Shown: positions 6,224 through 12,775, numbered from the stretch's first letter. The stretch is 13,257 nucleotides of DNA from Bacillota bacterium (GCA_021848765.1 JAJZTU010000066.1:1-13257), one strand, 5' to 3'. Notes: generated by a model from the sequence alone, not told the origin. Program-made: numbers and translations.

Positions 6224-8191
6224 ATGTATACTTCGCAAGGGAAACTGGCCCTGGTGAACTTGTCCAGCGGTGAAGTTACAATCACCTGCACACCGCAACA
6301 GCTAGTGGAAAAATACCTGGGTGGCCGCGGGTTAAACATGTATTACCTGCACAAGTTGTTAAAGCCGGGAGTGGACCCGCTGTCGTCTGACAATGTCCTG
6401 ATTATTGGAGCAGGATTGTTAACCGGGACTTTGGCTCCTAATTCCAGCCGGATTAATATCACCGCTAAGTCGCCGGAATCCGGAATTTTAGGGGATGCCA
6501 ACATGGGGGGCTTTTTTGGGGCAGAAATGCGCCTGGCAGGCTTTGACCGCCTCATCATCCTGGGTAAGGCCCCGGCTCCCGTATATCTGTACCTGGAGGA
6601 CGGTGAACTGGAAATCAGGCCTGCCGACCCATACTGGGGGTACAATGTTAATGATACCCAAAAGCTGCTGCGCCGGGATATCGGCTCGGATATCCAGGTG
6701 GCTTGTATCAGCCGGGCAGGAGAAAAACTGGTGCGCATGGCTTGCGTAATGACCGGGATCAAGAATGCTGCCGGCCGGGGCGGTATGGGTGCGGTGATGG
6801 GATCCAAAAACCTCAAAGCTGTGGTAGCACGTGGCAATCAGGGCCTGGAAGTGCATGATGCCCCAGGACTTTTCCAAACCAGACTGGAGTTGCAAAATTA
6901 CCTGCGCAATTCGAAGGTATGTCAGGTGCTGGGTAAGGTGGGCACTCCCCTGTTGTATGAAAACAGCAACCGCTTAGGCGCAATCAGGACCCATAACAGC
7001 CAGCTGAACAGCTTTGCAGATAGTCTGAATGCCAGCGAAGTGGAAAAGTTTACTGAAAAGATGGTCTCCTGTTACAACTGTGTCGTCCACTGCCGTCACC
7101 GCAATATCCTGGGCGGGGAGGGGCCGGAGTATTCAACACTGGCGCTGCTGGGGGCTAACTGCGGAATAGCCAACACTGCCCAGGTGATAGAACTAAATAA
7201 TCTGGTAAATGACCTGGGGCTGGATTCCTCTTCGACAGGAACCATCATCCCCTGGGCCATTGAACTTTATCAACAGGGTATTATTGACGAAAACCTGACC
7301 GGTAGGCCCCTGGAATTCGGAGATTTTGGGCTGGTTAAATCCCTCATTGAGGACATTGCGGAGCGGCAGGGTTTTGGCAACCTGCTGGCAGAGAGCACCC
7401 AGGCTGTGAAGATTTTTGGCGAGCAGTCCAAGGATTACCTGATTGCCGTTAAGGGATTGCCACAGTCCGATCCTCATGATATCCGCTATATTAAGAGCTT
7501 CGCTCTGGGGATTGCTGTCTCTTCCCGCGGGGCCGACCACCTGCGGGGCAGGCCGACCCTGGATATTCTGGATTTACCTGGGGAATTGACGGAGAAAATC
7601 TACGGATCTGCTGTTAGCCCGGATCCTACCGCCTACGATACTAAGGAAAAGATGGTTTATTACCATGAAAACATGTATGCCGTTACCGACTGCCTGGGTA
7701 TATGTAAGTTTGTGTGCCATAGCTTTAACAGTCCGCATCTGCTGCGAAGAGAGCATTTCTCTACGCTTATTGAAGAGGCCACCGGCCTGGAATTTTCCCC
7801 GGAGGATTTGCTGGAAGCGGGCAAGCGGGTACTTGACCTGGAGCGGCTGATTAACCTGGGGGAAGGTGTGACCAGAGCCGATGATACCTTGCCGAAGCGC
7901 TATTTTGACGAGGAGATGCCGGCCGGCAATACCAAAGGCCACAAAATTGACCGGAAGCAGTTTGAAGGGCTGCTTTCCAGGTATTATCGCCTGCGTAATT
8001 GGGATGAAAACGGGAGACCGGCGCCGGAAAGGGTGGCTGAAATAGAAGGTCTGGCGGCTATGGACCTGGAAGCTATTGGATTGGAAGGTATTGGTTTAGA
8101 AGCTATTGGCTTAGACGCTGTTGGATTGGAAGCTTTTGGATTAGAAGCTGTTGAGCCGGGAGCCGGAGGAAGGGGGCTGCATAATGGCTAA
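6224..8191 (+). CDS. AOR-family tungsten/molybdenum-pterin oxidoreductase (BamB-like candidate)
   Basis: A 655-residue protein of the aldehyde:ferredoxin oxidoreductase family. The N-terminal pterin-binding domain shows GGRGLNMYYL and GRGGMGAVMGSKNLKAV; the [4Fe-4S] ligands are Cys283, Cys286, Cys290 and Cys494 (CYNCVVHC and DCLGICKF); GEGPEYSTLALLG and SSRGADHLRG are the other family blocks. Members use a bis-pyranopterin tungsten centre to oxidise aldehydes or, in BamB, reduce benzoyl-CoA. The stretch LPQSDPHDIRYIKSF differs from the classic AOR motif around LPAYDPRG, hinting at a distinct subgroup. The ATG at 6224 has GAGGAGG at 6209-6215. The family core ends near residue 610 and is followed by an unusual tail of five-residue repeats. 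The gene overlaps the ferredoxin subunit gene by eight bases, as in BamBC-like or AorAB-like pairs. Substrate is unknown; the benzoyl-CoA assignment is only a possibility. Confidence 0.9.
   Translation: MYTSQGKLALVNLSSGEVTITCTPQQLVEKYLGGRGLNMYYLHKLLKPGVDPLSSDNVLIIGAGLLTGTLAPNSSRINITAKSPESGILGDANMGGFFGAEMRLAGFDRLIILGKAPAPVYLYLEDGELEIRPADPYWGYNVNDTQKLLRRDIGSDIQVACISRAGEKLVRMACVMTGIKNAAGRGGMGAVMGSKNLKAVVARGNQGLEVHDAPGLFQTRLELQNYLRNSKVCQVLGKVGTPLLYENSNRLGAIRTHNSQLNSFADSLNASEVEKFTEKMVSCYNCVVHCRHRNILGGEGPEYSTLALLGANCGIANTAQVIELNNLVNDLGLDSSSTGTIIPWAIELYQQGIIDENLTGRPLEFGDFGLVKSLIEDIAERQGFGNLLAESTQAVKIFGEQSKDYLIAVKGLPQSDPHDIRYIKSFALGIAVSSRGADHLRGRPTLDILDLPGELTEKIYGSAVSPDPTAYDTKEKMVYYHENMYAVTDCLGICKFVCHSFNSPHLLRREHFSTLIEEATGLEFSPEDLLEAGKRVLDLERLINLGEGVTRADDTLPKRYFDEEMPAGNTKGHKIDRKQFEGLLSRYYRLRNWDENGRPAPERVAEIEGLAAMDLEAIGLEGIGLEAIGLDAVGLEAFGLEAVEPGAGGRGLHNG
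8066..8155 (+). repeat. Six tandem 15-bp units encoding an L-E-A-[IVF]-G tail
   Basis: Units begin at 8066, 8081, 8096, 8111, 8126 and 8141. They encode LEAIG, LEGIG, LEAIG, LDAVG, LEAFG and LEAVE, residues 615-644 of the AOR-family protein. Leucine codons vary between CTG, TTG and TTA, so the copies have diverged at the DNA level while the amino-acid pattern is largely kept. The block lies after the recognised catalytic core and just before the ribosome site of the next gene. Confidence 0.9.
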
Positions 8192-8603
8192 GCCTATCAG
8201 GGTAATCGCGGAGAAATGTATTGGATGTGAATCATGTGCACTGGCTTGTTCCATGTTTAAGACCGGGACTATACGGCCTAAAGCGGCCGGAGTGGTAGTA
8301 CACATTGACCAGTTTAATAAGGTGGAGAAGCCCGTCCTTTGCCGGCAATGTAAGCAGCCTAAATGTGTGGAAGCTTGCCTGACGGGCAGTTTATACCAGG
8401 ATGCCGATGGAGTGGTATTGTCGGATAAAAACAAGTGCACCGGCTGCTGGGCTTGTGTTGAGGCCTGTCCTTTTGATGCTGTGCACCGTGACACTATTCG
8501 CAACATAGCTGTGAAATGTGATCTTTGTTACGGACATGAGGCCGGTCCCCGTTGCGTGACCATTTGCCCTGTGCAGGCCTTGACACTGCCGGTTACGGAT
8601 TAA
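8184..8603 (+). CDS. Four-[4Fe-4S]-cluster ferredoxin subunit (HycB/BamC/AorA type)
   Basis: A 139-residue polyferredoxin with 16 cysteines in four groups: Cys12/15/18/22, Cys53/56/61/65, Cys85/88/91/95 and Cys112/115/124/128, the arrangement of HycB- and DmsB-like electron-transfer subunits. It should take or give electrons to the AOR-family partner, with which it overlaps by eight bases, and pass them to Hdr-type proteins or a soluble carrier. I start it at the ATG at 8184, with GGAGGAAGGGGG at 8165-8176 as ribosome site; a TTG at 8151 would add eleven residues (SREPEEGGCI-like) with no ribosome site and falls inside the repeat tail of the upstream gene. There is no signal peptide, so it is cytoplasmic. 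No clear terminator follows before the tRNA gene. Confidence 0.92.
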   Translation: MAKPIRVIAEKCIGCESCALACSMFKTGTIRPKAAGVVVHIDQFNKVEKPVLCRQCKQPKCVEACLTGSLYQDADGVVLSDKNKCTGCWACVEACPFDAVHRDTIRNIAVKCDLCYGHEAGPRCVTICPVQALTLPVTD

Positions 8604-8671
8604 GGCAAACCAGGATGGTCGAGCGATAGAAAAACTTTATGGACCGCTTGTTCTTGATAAATTAATCTTAT

Positions 8672-8701
8672 TTGAGGGATTAATACGATTTATTGTATAA
8701 T
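8672..8701 (+). promoter_or_regulatory. Putative promoter for tRNA-Lys (and perhaps the yedF-like gene)
   Basis: TTGAGG (8672-8677) and a perfect TATAAT (8696-8701) are 18 bases apart, about 50 bases upstream of the tRNA. A seven-base inverted repeat, ATTAATC at 8661-8667 and GATTAAT at 8678-8684, straddles the -35. Another TATAAT at 8744-8749 has no -35 partner. Confidence 0.5.
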
Positions 8702-8752
8702 ATCCATAGGCTAAACAAAAAGCCTCCGGGCCTGTTTTACCGGTATAATCCC

Positions 8753-8828
8753 GGGTCATTAGCTCAATTGGCAGAGCAGGCGACTCTTAATCGTCAGGTT
8801 GAAGGTTCGAGTCCTTCATGGCCCACCA
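8753..8828 (+). tRNA. tRNA-Lys (anticodon CTT)
   Basis: A complete 76-base cloverleaf. The acceptor arms GGGTCAT and ATGGCCC pair with one G-T, the D arm contains AGCTCAATTGGCAGAGC, the anticodon loop CTCTTAA places CTT at 8786-8788, and the T arm contains GGTTCGAGTCC. The CCA end (8826-8828) is encoded after discriminator A8825. It is a single tRNA, not part of an array, and lies only 31 bases before the next coding start. Confidence 0.96.
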
Positions 8829-8859
8829 TTATCCAAATTAGTCCTAAGGAGAGATTTAC

Positions 8860-9231
8860 ATGAAGTCTAATAATATCGATAATAAACAGGAGACTGGAAA
8901 TACTGTAATCTTCATTACGTCGGCGGAATTGGGGCGTGGTAGTGCAGAGCTTGGGGCAATCCTAATGAAAAACTTTATGTATGCATTGATTGAAAACAAA
9001 GAACTGCCCCGCAGTATGCTGTTTATCAACAGTGGTGTTCAATTGACGTGTGAGAATTCACCGGTCCTGGAACACCTCATGAACCTCCGGGAACAAGGTG
9101 TGGAAATCTTATCATGCGGGACGTGCCTGGATTATTTTAAGATCAAAGAAAAACTGTGTGTGGGTCAGGTCACCAACATATATACTATACTGGAAAGAAT
9201 AAACAAAGCTGCTAAAGTTATCTCCTTGTAA
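8860..9231 (+). CDS. DsrE-like domain protein, related to the C-terminal half of YedF
   Basis: A 123-residue protein that matches the DsrE-like C-terminal domain of the selenium-metabolism-associated protein YedF: TVIFITSAELGRGSAELG near the N-terminus, LFINSGVQL, and the conserved VEILSCGTCLDYF with Cys86 and Cys89, then VGQVTNIYTILE. Full YedF proteins have about 200 residues with an N-terminal TusA (SirA-like) domain; here that domain is missing, and the first 13 residues are a short polar leader. A good ribosome site, AAGGAGAG at 8845-8852, precedes the ATG, so this is a real start and not a truncation artefact. The role is probably sulfur or selenium handling or redox binding, but no function is established from sequence. 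It could be co-transcribed with the tRNA upstream. Confidence 0.85.
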   Translation: MKSNNIDNKQETGNTVIFITSAELGRGSAELGAILMKNFMYALIENKELPRSMLFINSGVQLTCENSPVLEHLMNLREQGVEILSCGTCLDYFKIKEKLCVGQVTNIYTILERINKAAKVISL

Positions 9232-9240
9232 TATTTCCCC

Positions 9241-9283
9241 GCTAAAATGGGAACCTCAGAGCGGAAAGCCCTGAGGTTTTAGC
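9241..9283 (+). terminator. Hairpin after the yedF-like gene
   Basis: AACCTCAG (9252-9259) pairs with CTGAGGTT (9271-9278), and an outer GCTAAAA / TTTTAGC (9241-9247 and 9277-9283) can extend or compete with it. The T-run is only four bases, so it is a modest terminator; it lies between two convergent genes and may act on both strands. Confidence 0.55.
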
Positions 9284-9313
9284 AGGCTGAGACGAATTGT
9301 TGACGGAAATCGG

Positions 9314-9859
9314 TTACTGGAGAGAGATGCTCATAACTGCTACTGTCTTGTCACCGGATTTCAGGGGAATATAAACCTTCTGATATGAGCCTATACTGCT
9401 CCCCATAGTGCTGGAGCCGACGGCAGGTTTTCCGCTCTTCATGGTTTCTCCGACTGCTGCCGGAGTAGGATAACCGGACAACACCCGTTGGCCGGTTTGA
9501 TTATTTTTTACGGTAGAGGAAATCCGGTCTTCTCCAACGAAGATAGATACCATACTGCCGGGAAATTCGGACCCTACGGTGTCTGCGATTCCAAAGTTAT
9601 CATTTTCGGTATACTTGCCTTTGCTGAGGGTTTTTCCGGAAACTTTCCACTCACCGGGATATTTCTCATCCAACAGCTTGGTAACCTTGTCCGCTACCTG
9701 GTTGGCATCCACCGGTTTTGAAGGCTGTGCCGGAGGCGGCATCATCTGGCCTGCCTGGCCTTGGGGAGGCTGCGGAGCGGGTTGCTTACCGGTACATCCG
9801 GTGGCTCCGGCCAGAAGTGTCAAACTTACCAGGGCTACCATAAGTGATTTTTTATTCAT
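9314..9859 (-). CDS. Lipoprotein with a Cache-like sensory domain
   Basis: A 181-residue exported protein. The start chosen is the ATG at 9859, with AAGGAGGAGCC just upstream (plus-strand 9861-9871); a longer frame from 10003 adds 48 residues without membrane or family features and would place the signal peptide internally. The N-terminus is a classic lipoprotein signal: MNKKS, a hydrophobic core, then a lipobox-like AGATGC with Cys22 as the predicted lipidated residue. Next comes a Pro/Gln-rich linker (about 25-48). The remainder, with SMVSIFVGEDRISSTV, GYPTPAAVGETM and a final KVYIPLKSGDKTVAVMSISLQ, resembles the single-Cache fold found outside chemoreceptors and sensor kinases. There is no transmembrane or signalling domain, so it would be a stand-alone ligand-binding lipoprotein on the outer face of the membrane. 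The Cache assignment is by eye. Confidence 0.75.
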   Translation of the reverse strand: MNKKSLMVALVSLTLLAGATGCTGKQPAPQPPQGQAGQMMPPPAQPSKPVDANQVADKVTKLLDEKYPGEWKVSGKTLSKGKYTENDNFGIADTVGSEFPGSMVSIFVGEDRISSTVKNNQTGQRVLSGYPTPAAVGETMKSGKPAVGSSTMGSSIGSYQKVYIPLKSGDKTVAVMSISLQ

Positions 9860-10027
9860 TGGCTCCTCCTTATTTTCTAGCCTGTAGTCCAGGCGGTTTT
9901 GTTTACTGCACTTTTTATTATAACCTTTTTTTTCAAAGAGTGCGAGATTTTTTTCACAAGTTGCAGCAGAAAGTGGGAAAAGTCGCCAGGGAATATTCAG
10001 CAAGAGAGGGGAAAATTAAAGTAAGCA

Positions 10028-10062
10028 GGCTTAGCCAATACGGCTAAGCCCCAATTTTTTTT
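10028..10062. terminator. Strong hairpin between hcp and the lipoprotein gene
   Basis: A perfect nine-base stem GGCTTAGCC / GGCTAAGCC with loop AATAC (10028-10050) is followed on the plus strand by CCAA and eight Ts. On the minus strand, where hcp ends 60 bases before it, the following sequence is TGCTTACTTTAATTTT, a poorer T-tract. It probably terminates hcp, perhaps bidirectionally. The rest of the 9860-10121 gap contains the lipoprotein ribosome site and a minus-strand TATAAT (plus-strand 9917-9922) without a good -35. Confidence 0.6.
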
Positions 10063-10121
10063 CTTAATTTTAAATCTCTCTAAGCTAATTTTCAGCCTGT
10101 CTATCCTCTTCAAATCCCGGT

Positions 10122-11414
10122 TTAGCCCAGCATTTTGGCCAAGTCGGCTTGGGCATCCCCGCTGATCAGGTTCAGGTCAAATGTCTTTTGGAGAACTTCT
10201 ACAACTCCGGGAGTAAGGAACTCGGGAGCGGAGGGTCCGATGTACATGTTCTTCACACCCAGGCTGAACAAGCCCAGCAGGATGGCCACAGCTTTTTGCT
10301 CGAACCAGGAGAGCACGATGCTCAGGGGAAGGTCATTTACAGTACAGCCAAAGGCGTCAGCCAGAGCCAGGGCTATTTTAACGGCAGAGCCGGAGTTGTT
10401 GCACTGGCCCAGGTCGAGGAAGCGGGGGATTCCTGTGCCCTCAATAGTGCCGAAATCCAGGTCATTGAATCTAAATTTACCGCAGGAGGTGGTGAGAATT
10501 ACACAATCTTTGGGGATGGCGGAAGCCAATTCCCGGTAGTAATCCCTGCCTTTAGTGGGGGCATCACAGCCGGCAATGCAGAAAAATCTCCGGATTTTGC
10601 CTGCCTTTACTGCTTCAATAATCGCCGGGGCAAGGGGCAGAACGTTTTCATGATGGAATCCGGTGGTCAGGGTTTTGTCAGATTCTACATTGGCAGCGGG
10701 CAGGGACAGGGCCTTTTCAATCAGGGGGGAGAAATCATTGCCCTCGATCTTTTGCACTCCTTCAACTCCGGAAACCAGGCAGGTGAACATCCGGTCTCCG
10801 TAAGTGCCGTTTCTGACAGGCATTACACAGTTAGTCGTCACCAAGATAGCTCCGGGGAAATGCTCAAACAGCTGTCTCTGGTCATACCAGGCCTTGCCCA
10901 CATTGCCTTTCAGGTGGGGATACTTTTTGAGCTCAGGATAGCCGTGGGCCGGCAGCATCTCAGAGTGGGTATAAACATTGATGCCTTTGCCTTCGGTTTG
11001 CTTAAGCAATTCTTCCAGGGCGAAGAGGTCATGGCCGGTAATCAGGATGGCATGGCCTTCTACTTTATCCTGGGAAACAGTGACCGGTTTGGGAACCCCT
11101 AATTTAGAGGTATGGGCCCTGTCCAGAAGATCCATGACCTTCACTGTTGCAGAACCCACCTTCAGGGCCATATTGATATGATCATTCAGGTTGAAGTTGG
11201 AGTTGGTGAGAGTCATATATAAGGCTTCATGGGTAATCCCATCCACTTCAGGGTCAGTAAAGCCAAGCTCCCTGGCATGGGTAGCATAAGCGGCAATGCC
11301 CTTCAATCCGAGCACAATAGTATCCTGCAGACTGGCAATATCCTCGTTTTTTCCGCACACCCCGATTTTGGTACAGCCGCCTTTGGGAGTTTGTTGACAC
11401 TGGTAACAAAACAT
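10122..11414 (-). CDS. hcp: Hybrid cluster protein (hydroxylamine/NO reductase type), class III
   Basis: A 430-residue Hcp. The N-terminal [4Fe-4S] motif is Cys3-x2-Cys6-x7-Cys14-x5-Cys20, the anaerobe-type spacing. All eight ligands of the hybrid 4Fe-2S-2O cluster can be placed: His128, Glu152, Cys196, Cys283, Cys311, Cys338, Glu372 and Lys374 (in GHD, HSEMLPAH, TTNC, AGCD, TSCGK, GQCN and SWFEQKA). Class I and II proteins have about 530-550 residues; this one lacks the roughly 110-residue helical block after the Cys motif, which defines class III. Hcp reduces hydroxylamine in vitro and is thought to act on nitric oxide in vivo. The ATG at 11414 has AAGGAGGCGT upstream (plus-strand 11421-11430). 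It appears monocistronic, with no adjacent hcr reductase gene, and an FNR/CRP-like site lies in front of its promoter. Confidence 0.95.
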   Translation of the reverse strand: MFCYQCQQTPKGGCTKIGVCGKNEDIASLQDTIVLGLKGIAAYATHARELGFTDPEVDGITHEALYMTLTNSNFNLNDHINMALKVGSATVKVMDLLDRAHTSKLGVPKPVTVSQDKVEGHAILITGHDLFALEELLKQTEGKGINVYTHSEMLPAHGYPELKKYPHLKGNVGKAWYDQRQLFEHFPGAILVTTNCVMPVRNGTYGDRMFTCLVSGVEGVQKIEGNDFSPLIEKALSLPAANVESDKTLTTGFHHENVLPLAPAIIEAVKAGKIRRFFCIAGCDAPTKGRDYYRELASAIPKDCVILTTSCGKFRFNDLDFGTIEGTGIPRFLDLGQCNNSGSAVKIALALADAFGCTVNDLPLSIVLSWFEQKAVAILLGLFSLGVKNMYIGPSAPEFLTPGVVEVLQKTFDLNLISGDAQADLAKMLG

Positions 11415-11464
11415 AATTTTACGCCTCCTTATTTTTTCTTTATTTTTGAACTTGTTATGATTTG

Positions 11465-11493
11465 ATTATAAGATGTTGCAGGAAGGGAATCTA
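11465..11493 (-). promoter_or_regulatory. hcp promoter (strong -10, weak -35)
   Basis: Read on the minus strand, a perfect TATAAT (plus-strand 11465-11470) lies 50 bases upstream of the start codon, but the matching -35 position (plus-strand 11488-11493) reads TAGATT, far from consensus. A missing -35 with a good -10 is typical of activator-dependent promoters. Predicted start of transcription is near 11458. Confidence 0.6.
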
Positions 11494-11505
11494 TGATGTA
11501 AATCA
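11494..11505. promoter_or_regulatory. FNR/CRP-family binding site at about -41.5 of hcp
   Basis: TGAT-GTAA-ATCA is a perfect dyad of the FNR core half-sites (TTGAT-N4-ATCAA consensus); with the flank it also resembles a CRP/HcpR type site. Its centre (11499.5) is 41.5 bases upstream of the predicted +1, the canonical class II activator position. The regulator is not in the window; an HcpR-like or other FNR-family protein is inferred. Confidence 0.6.
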
Positions 11506-11525
11506 CAGCTAACCTGAGAAATACG

Positions 11526-11563
11526 CAAAAAATCCTCCCTGGCGTGATATTTTTGGGGAGGAT
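11526..11563 (-). terminator. Terminator of the alpha/beta hydrolase gene
   Basis: On the minus strand ATCCTCCC pairs with GGGAGGAT across a 16-base loop (plus-strand 11532-11539 with 11556-11563) and is followed by TTTTTT (plus-strand A-run 11527-11532). It lies about 45 bases past the hydrolase stop and shields the hcp promoter from read-through. Confidence 0.75.
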
Positions 11564-11609
11564 CTGAATTATTCCGTATCTCACGATCTTGCCTGCTAGA
11601 TCATTCTCG

Positions 11610-12452
11610 TCAATCCCCGGTTATTCCGGTTAACCACTGGATTGTGTCTTTCAGGATCAAGGCAGGTTTTTCGGGGAAAAGGCAGTGATTTAGCCCGTCA
11701 TAGATCTTAAGGACTTTTTTCCTGGCCGGGATGGAAGCAAACAGTCTGGCAACTGCCGGAGTATCGACTACCCGGTCGGCTCCTGCCAGCTGAAAAAAGC
11801 AGGGAGTGGTGAGGGTTCCGAGACCCTTTCCCACCGTGTTGCCGGCTTCAATAATTTCAGCCAGGTAGCGGACTGTAAAGCTGGTTATCAGCAAAGCATC
11901 TCTTCTGGCCTTCTTAATCATCTTGGGATTACCTATCGCCTGCTCCACTAAATTGCACATGGGTACATACAGGGTTGGGGCCCAGAAGGAAAAACTGTTT
12001 AAGTTGAACAGGGCTGGGAAAGGAAGCCAGGCAGTGAGTCTTAAACCTGGTGAGGAGGCGATGATTCCGTCAATCAGGTTGGGGAATTTTTCCGCATAGC
12101 CCAGGCAGATTAGCCCACCCAGGCTCTCACCCCAGAGAAAAAGCTTGCCCGGGTATTGTGCTTTGACCTTTTGGACCAGGATATGGAGGTCAGCCAGGTA
12201 GTCGGAAAATTTATTGACATGGCCCCGGGGGCCCCCGGAACGGCCGTGGCCCCGCAGGTCAGGGGCAAAAACGGAAAAACCTGTTTTGGACAGCCAGCGG
12301 CCTAGTAGAGCATAGTGGAGTCCGGAGTGGACTGCCGCACCGTGAAGCATGATGATCGCATGTTTTGCATCTGGCGGCTGCCAGGAGCGGTAGAAGATTT
12401 CAATACCGTCGAAACTGACCATAGATGCGGATTTCATAGGTTTGCCAGGCAT
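11610..12452 (-). CDS. Alpha/beta hydrolase, monoacylglycerol lipase / lysophospholipase-like (Hydrolase_4 family)
   Basis: A 280-residue alpha/beta hydrolase. The oxyanion HG at 37-38 (MLHGAAVHSG), the family block PDLRGHGRSGGPRGHV at 65-79, the nucleophile elbow GESLGG with Ser110, the acid in AGADRVVD (Asp226) and the catalytic His256 in GLNHCLF are all in place, so it should be active. Members hydrolyse monoacylglycerols, lysophospholipids or related esters; the exact substrate is not readable. The elbow has Glu where many relatives have His (GHSMGG). The ATG at 12452 has AAGGGGAGT seven bases upstream (plus-strand 12459-12467). There is no signal peptide. It is transcribed away from the thiamine genes, and its own promoter was not clear: only TATAAA and TATTAT without a good -35 are seen. 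Confidence 0.9.
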   Translation of the reverse strand: MPGKPMKSASMVSFDGIEIFYRSWQPPDAKHAIIMLHGAAVHSGLHYALLGRWLSKTGFSVFAPDLRGHGRSGGPRGHVNKFSDYLADLHILVQKVKAQYPGKLFLWGESLGGLICLGYAEKFPNLIDGIIASSPGLRLTAWLPFPALFNLNSFSFWAPTLYVPMCNLVEQAIGNPKMIKKARRDALLITSFTVRYLAEIIEAGNTVGKGLGTLTTPCFFQLAGADRVVDTPAVARLFASIPARKKVLKIYDGLNHCLFPEKPALILKDTIQWLTGITGD

Positions 12453-12567
12453 ATGGCCACTCCCCTTGTTGCGGCACGGATTTCCCTTTATACCTCATAA
12501 TATGAAACCAGACACAATGGGGTTAGTTGTTCGCAGATAGTCCTTTTGGGAACTATGTAGAATTCTA

Positions 12568-12596
12568 TTTACAAAAGGTCCGCTATCAAATATAAT
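12568..12596 (+). promoter_or_regulatory. Promoter of the thiamine operon
   Basis: TTTACA (12568-12573) and a perfect TATAAT (12591-12596) are exactly 17 bases apart. Transcription would begin near 12603, a few bases before the TPP riboswitch, which fits a standard riboswitch leader. Confidence 0.85.
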
Positions 12597-12611
12597 GGAC
12601 ATAAATTCATA

Positions 12612-12697
12612 TTTGCTAGGGGTGCCGAATGGCTGAGAGAGACGTGAGTCTTAACCCTCTGAACCTGCATGGGTAATTCCAGCGAAGGGAAGCAGAA
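12612..12697 (+). promoter_or_regulatory. TPP riboswitch (THI element)
   Basis: All conserved THI-box blocks are present: GGGGTGCC (12619-12626), GGCTGAGA (12631-12638), ACCCTCTGAACCTG (12654-12667) and GGGTAATTCCAGCGAAGGGA (12671-12690). P1 is formed by TTTGCT (12612-12617) and AGCAGA (12691-12696), and P2 by GGGGTG with the ACCC of 12654-12657. Thiamine pyrophosphate binding stabilises P1 and lowers expression of the genes downstream, here thiS and thiG. Confidence 0.96.
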
Positions 12698-12719
12698 CCA
12701 AACATTCTGTTTTTGTACA

Positions 12720-12748
12720 AAGGCTTACCCTCAAGGGTAAGCTTTTTT
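12720..12748 (+). terminator. Riboswitch-controlled attenuator before thiS
   Basis: GCTTACCC (12723-12730) pairs with GGGTAAGC (12735-12742) over a TCAA loop, followed by six Ts. It sits between the TPP riboswitch and the thiS ribosome site, so it is the expression platform. A weaker CAGAA / TTCTG hairpin (12693-12697 and 12705-12709) overlaps the P1 strand and could be the competing structure. Confidence 0.88.
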
Positions 12749-12775
12749 AGTTTATTTGGAGGTGAGGTGATTCAG

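Noticed and set aside
8066..8155. 15-bp tandem repeats as a CRISPR array
   Set aside because: Units are contiguous without spacers and encode an in-frame peptide.
8151..8183. TTG start giving a longer ferredoxin subunit
   Set aside because: It has no ribosome site, lies in the repeat tail of the AOR gene, and would add residues not seen in the family; the ATG at 8184 has a strong site.
8753..8828. tRNA-Lys as an integration site for a mobile element
   Set aside because: No integrase, no repeat of the tRNA 3' end and no phage-like genes are visible nearby.
9860..10003. 48-residue N-terminal extension of the lipoprotein
   Set aside because: It would bury a classic lipoprotein signal peptide inside the protein; the ATG at 9859 has an excellent ribosome site.
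10149..11102. Long open frame of 317 codons on the plus strand
   Set aside because: It lies antisense to hcp, whose cluster ligands are all intact on the minus strand; the plus-strand product has low-complexity Gly/Gln-rich composition and no family motif or ribosome site.
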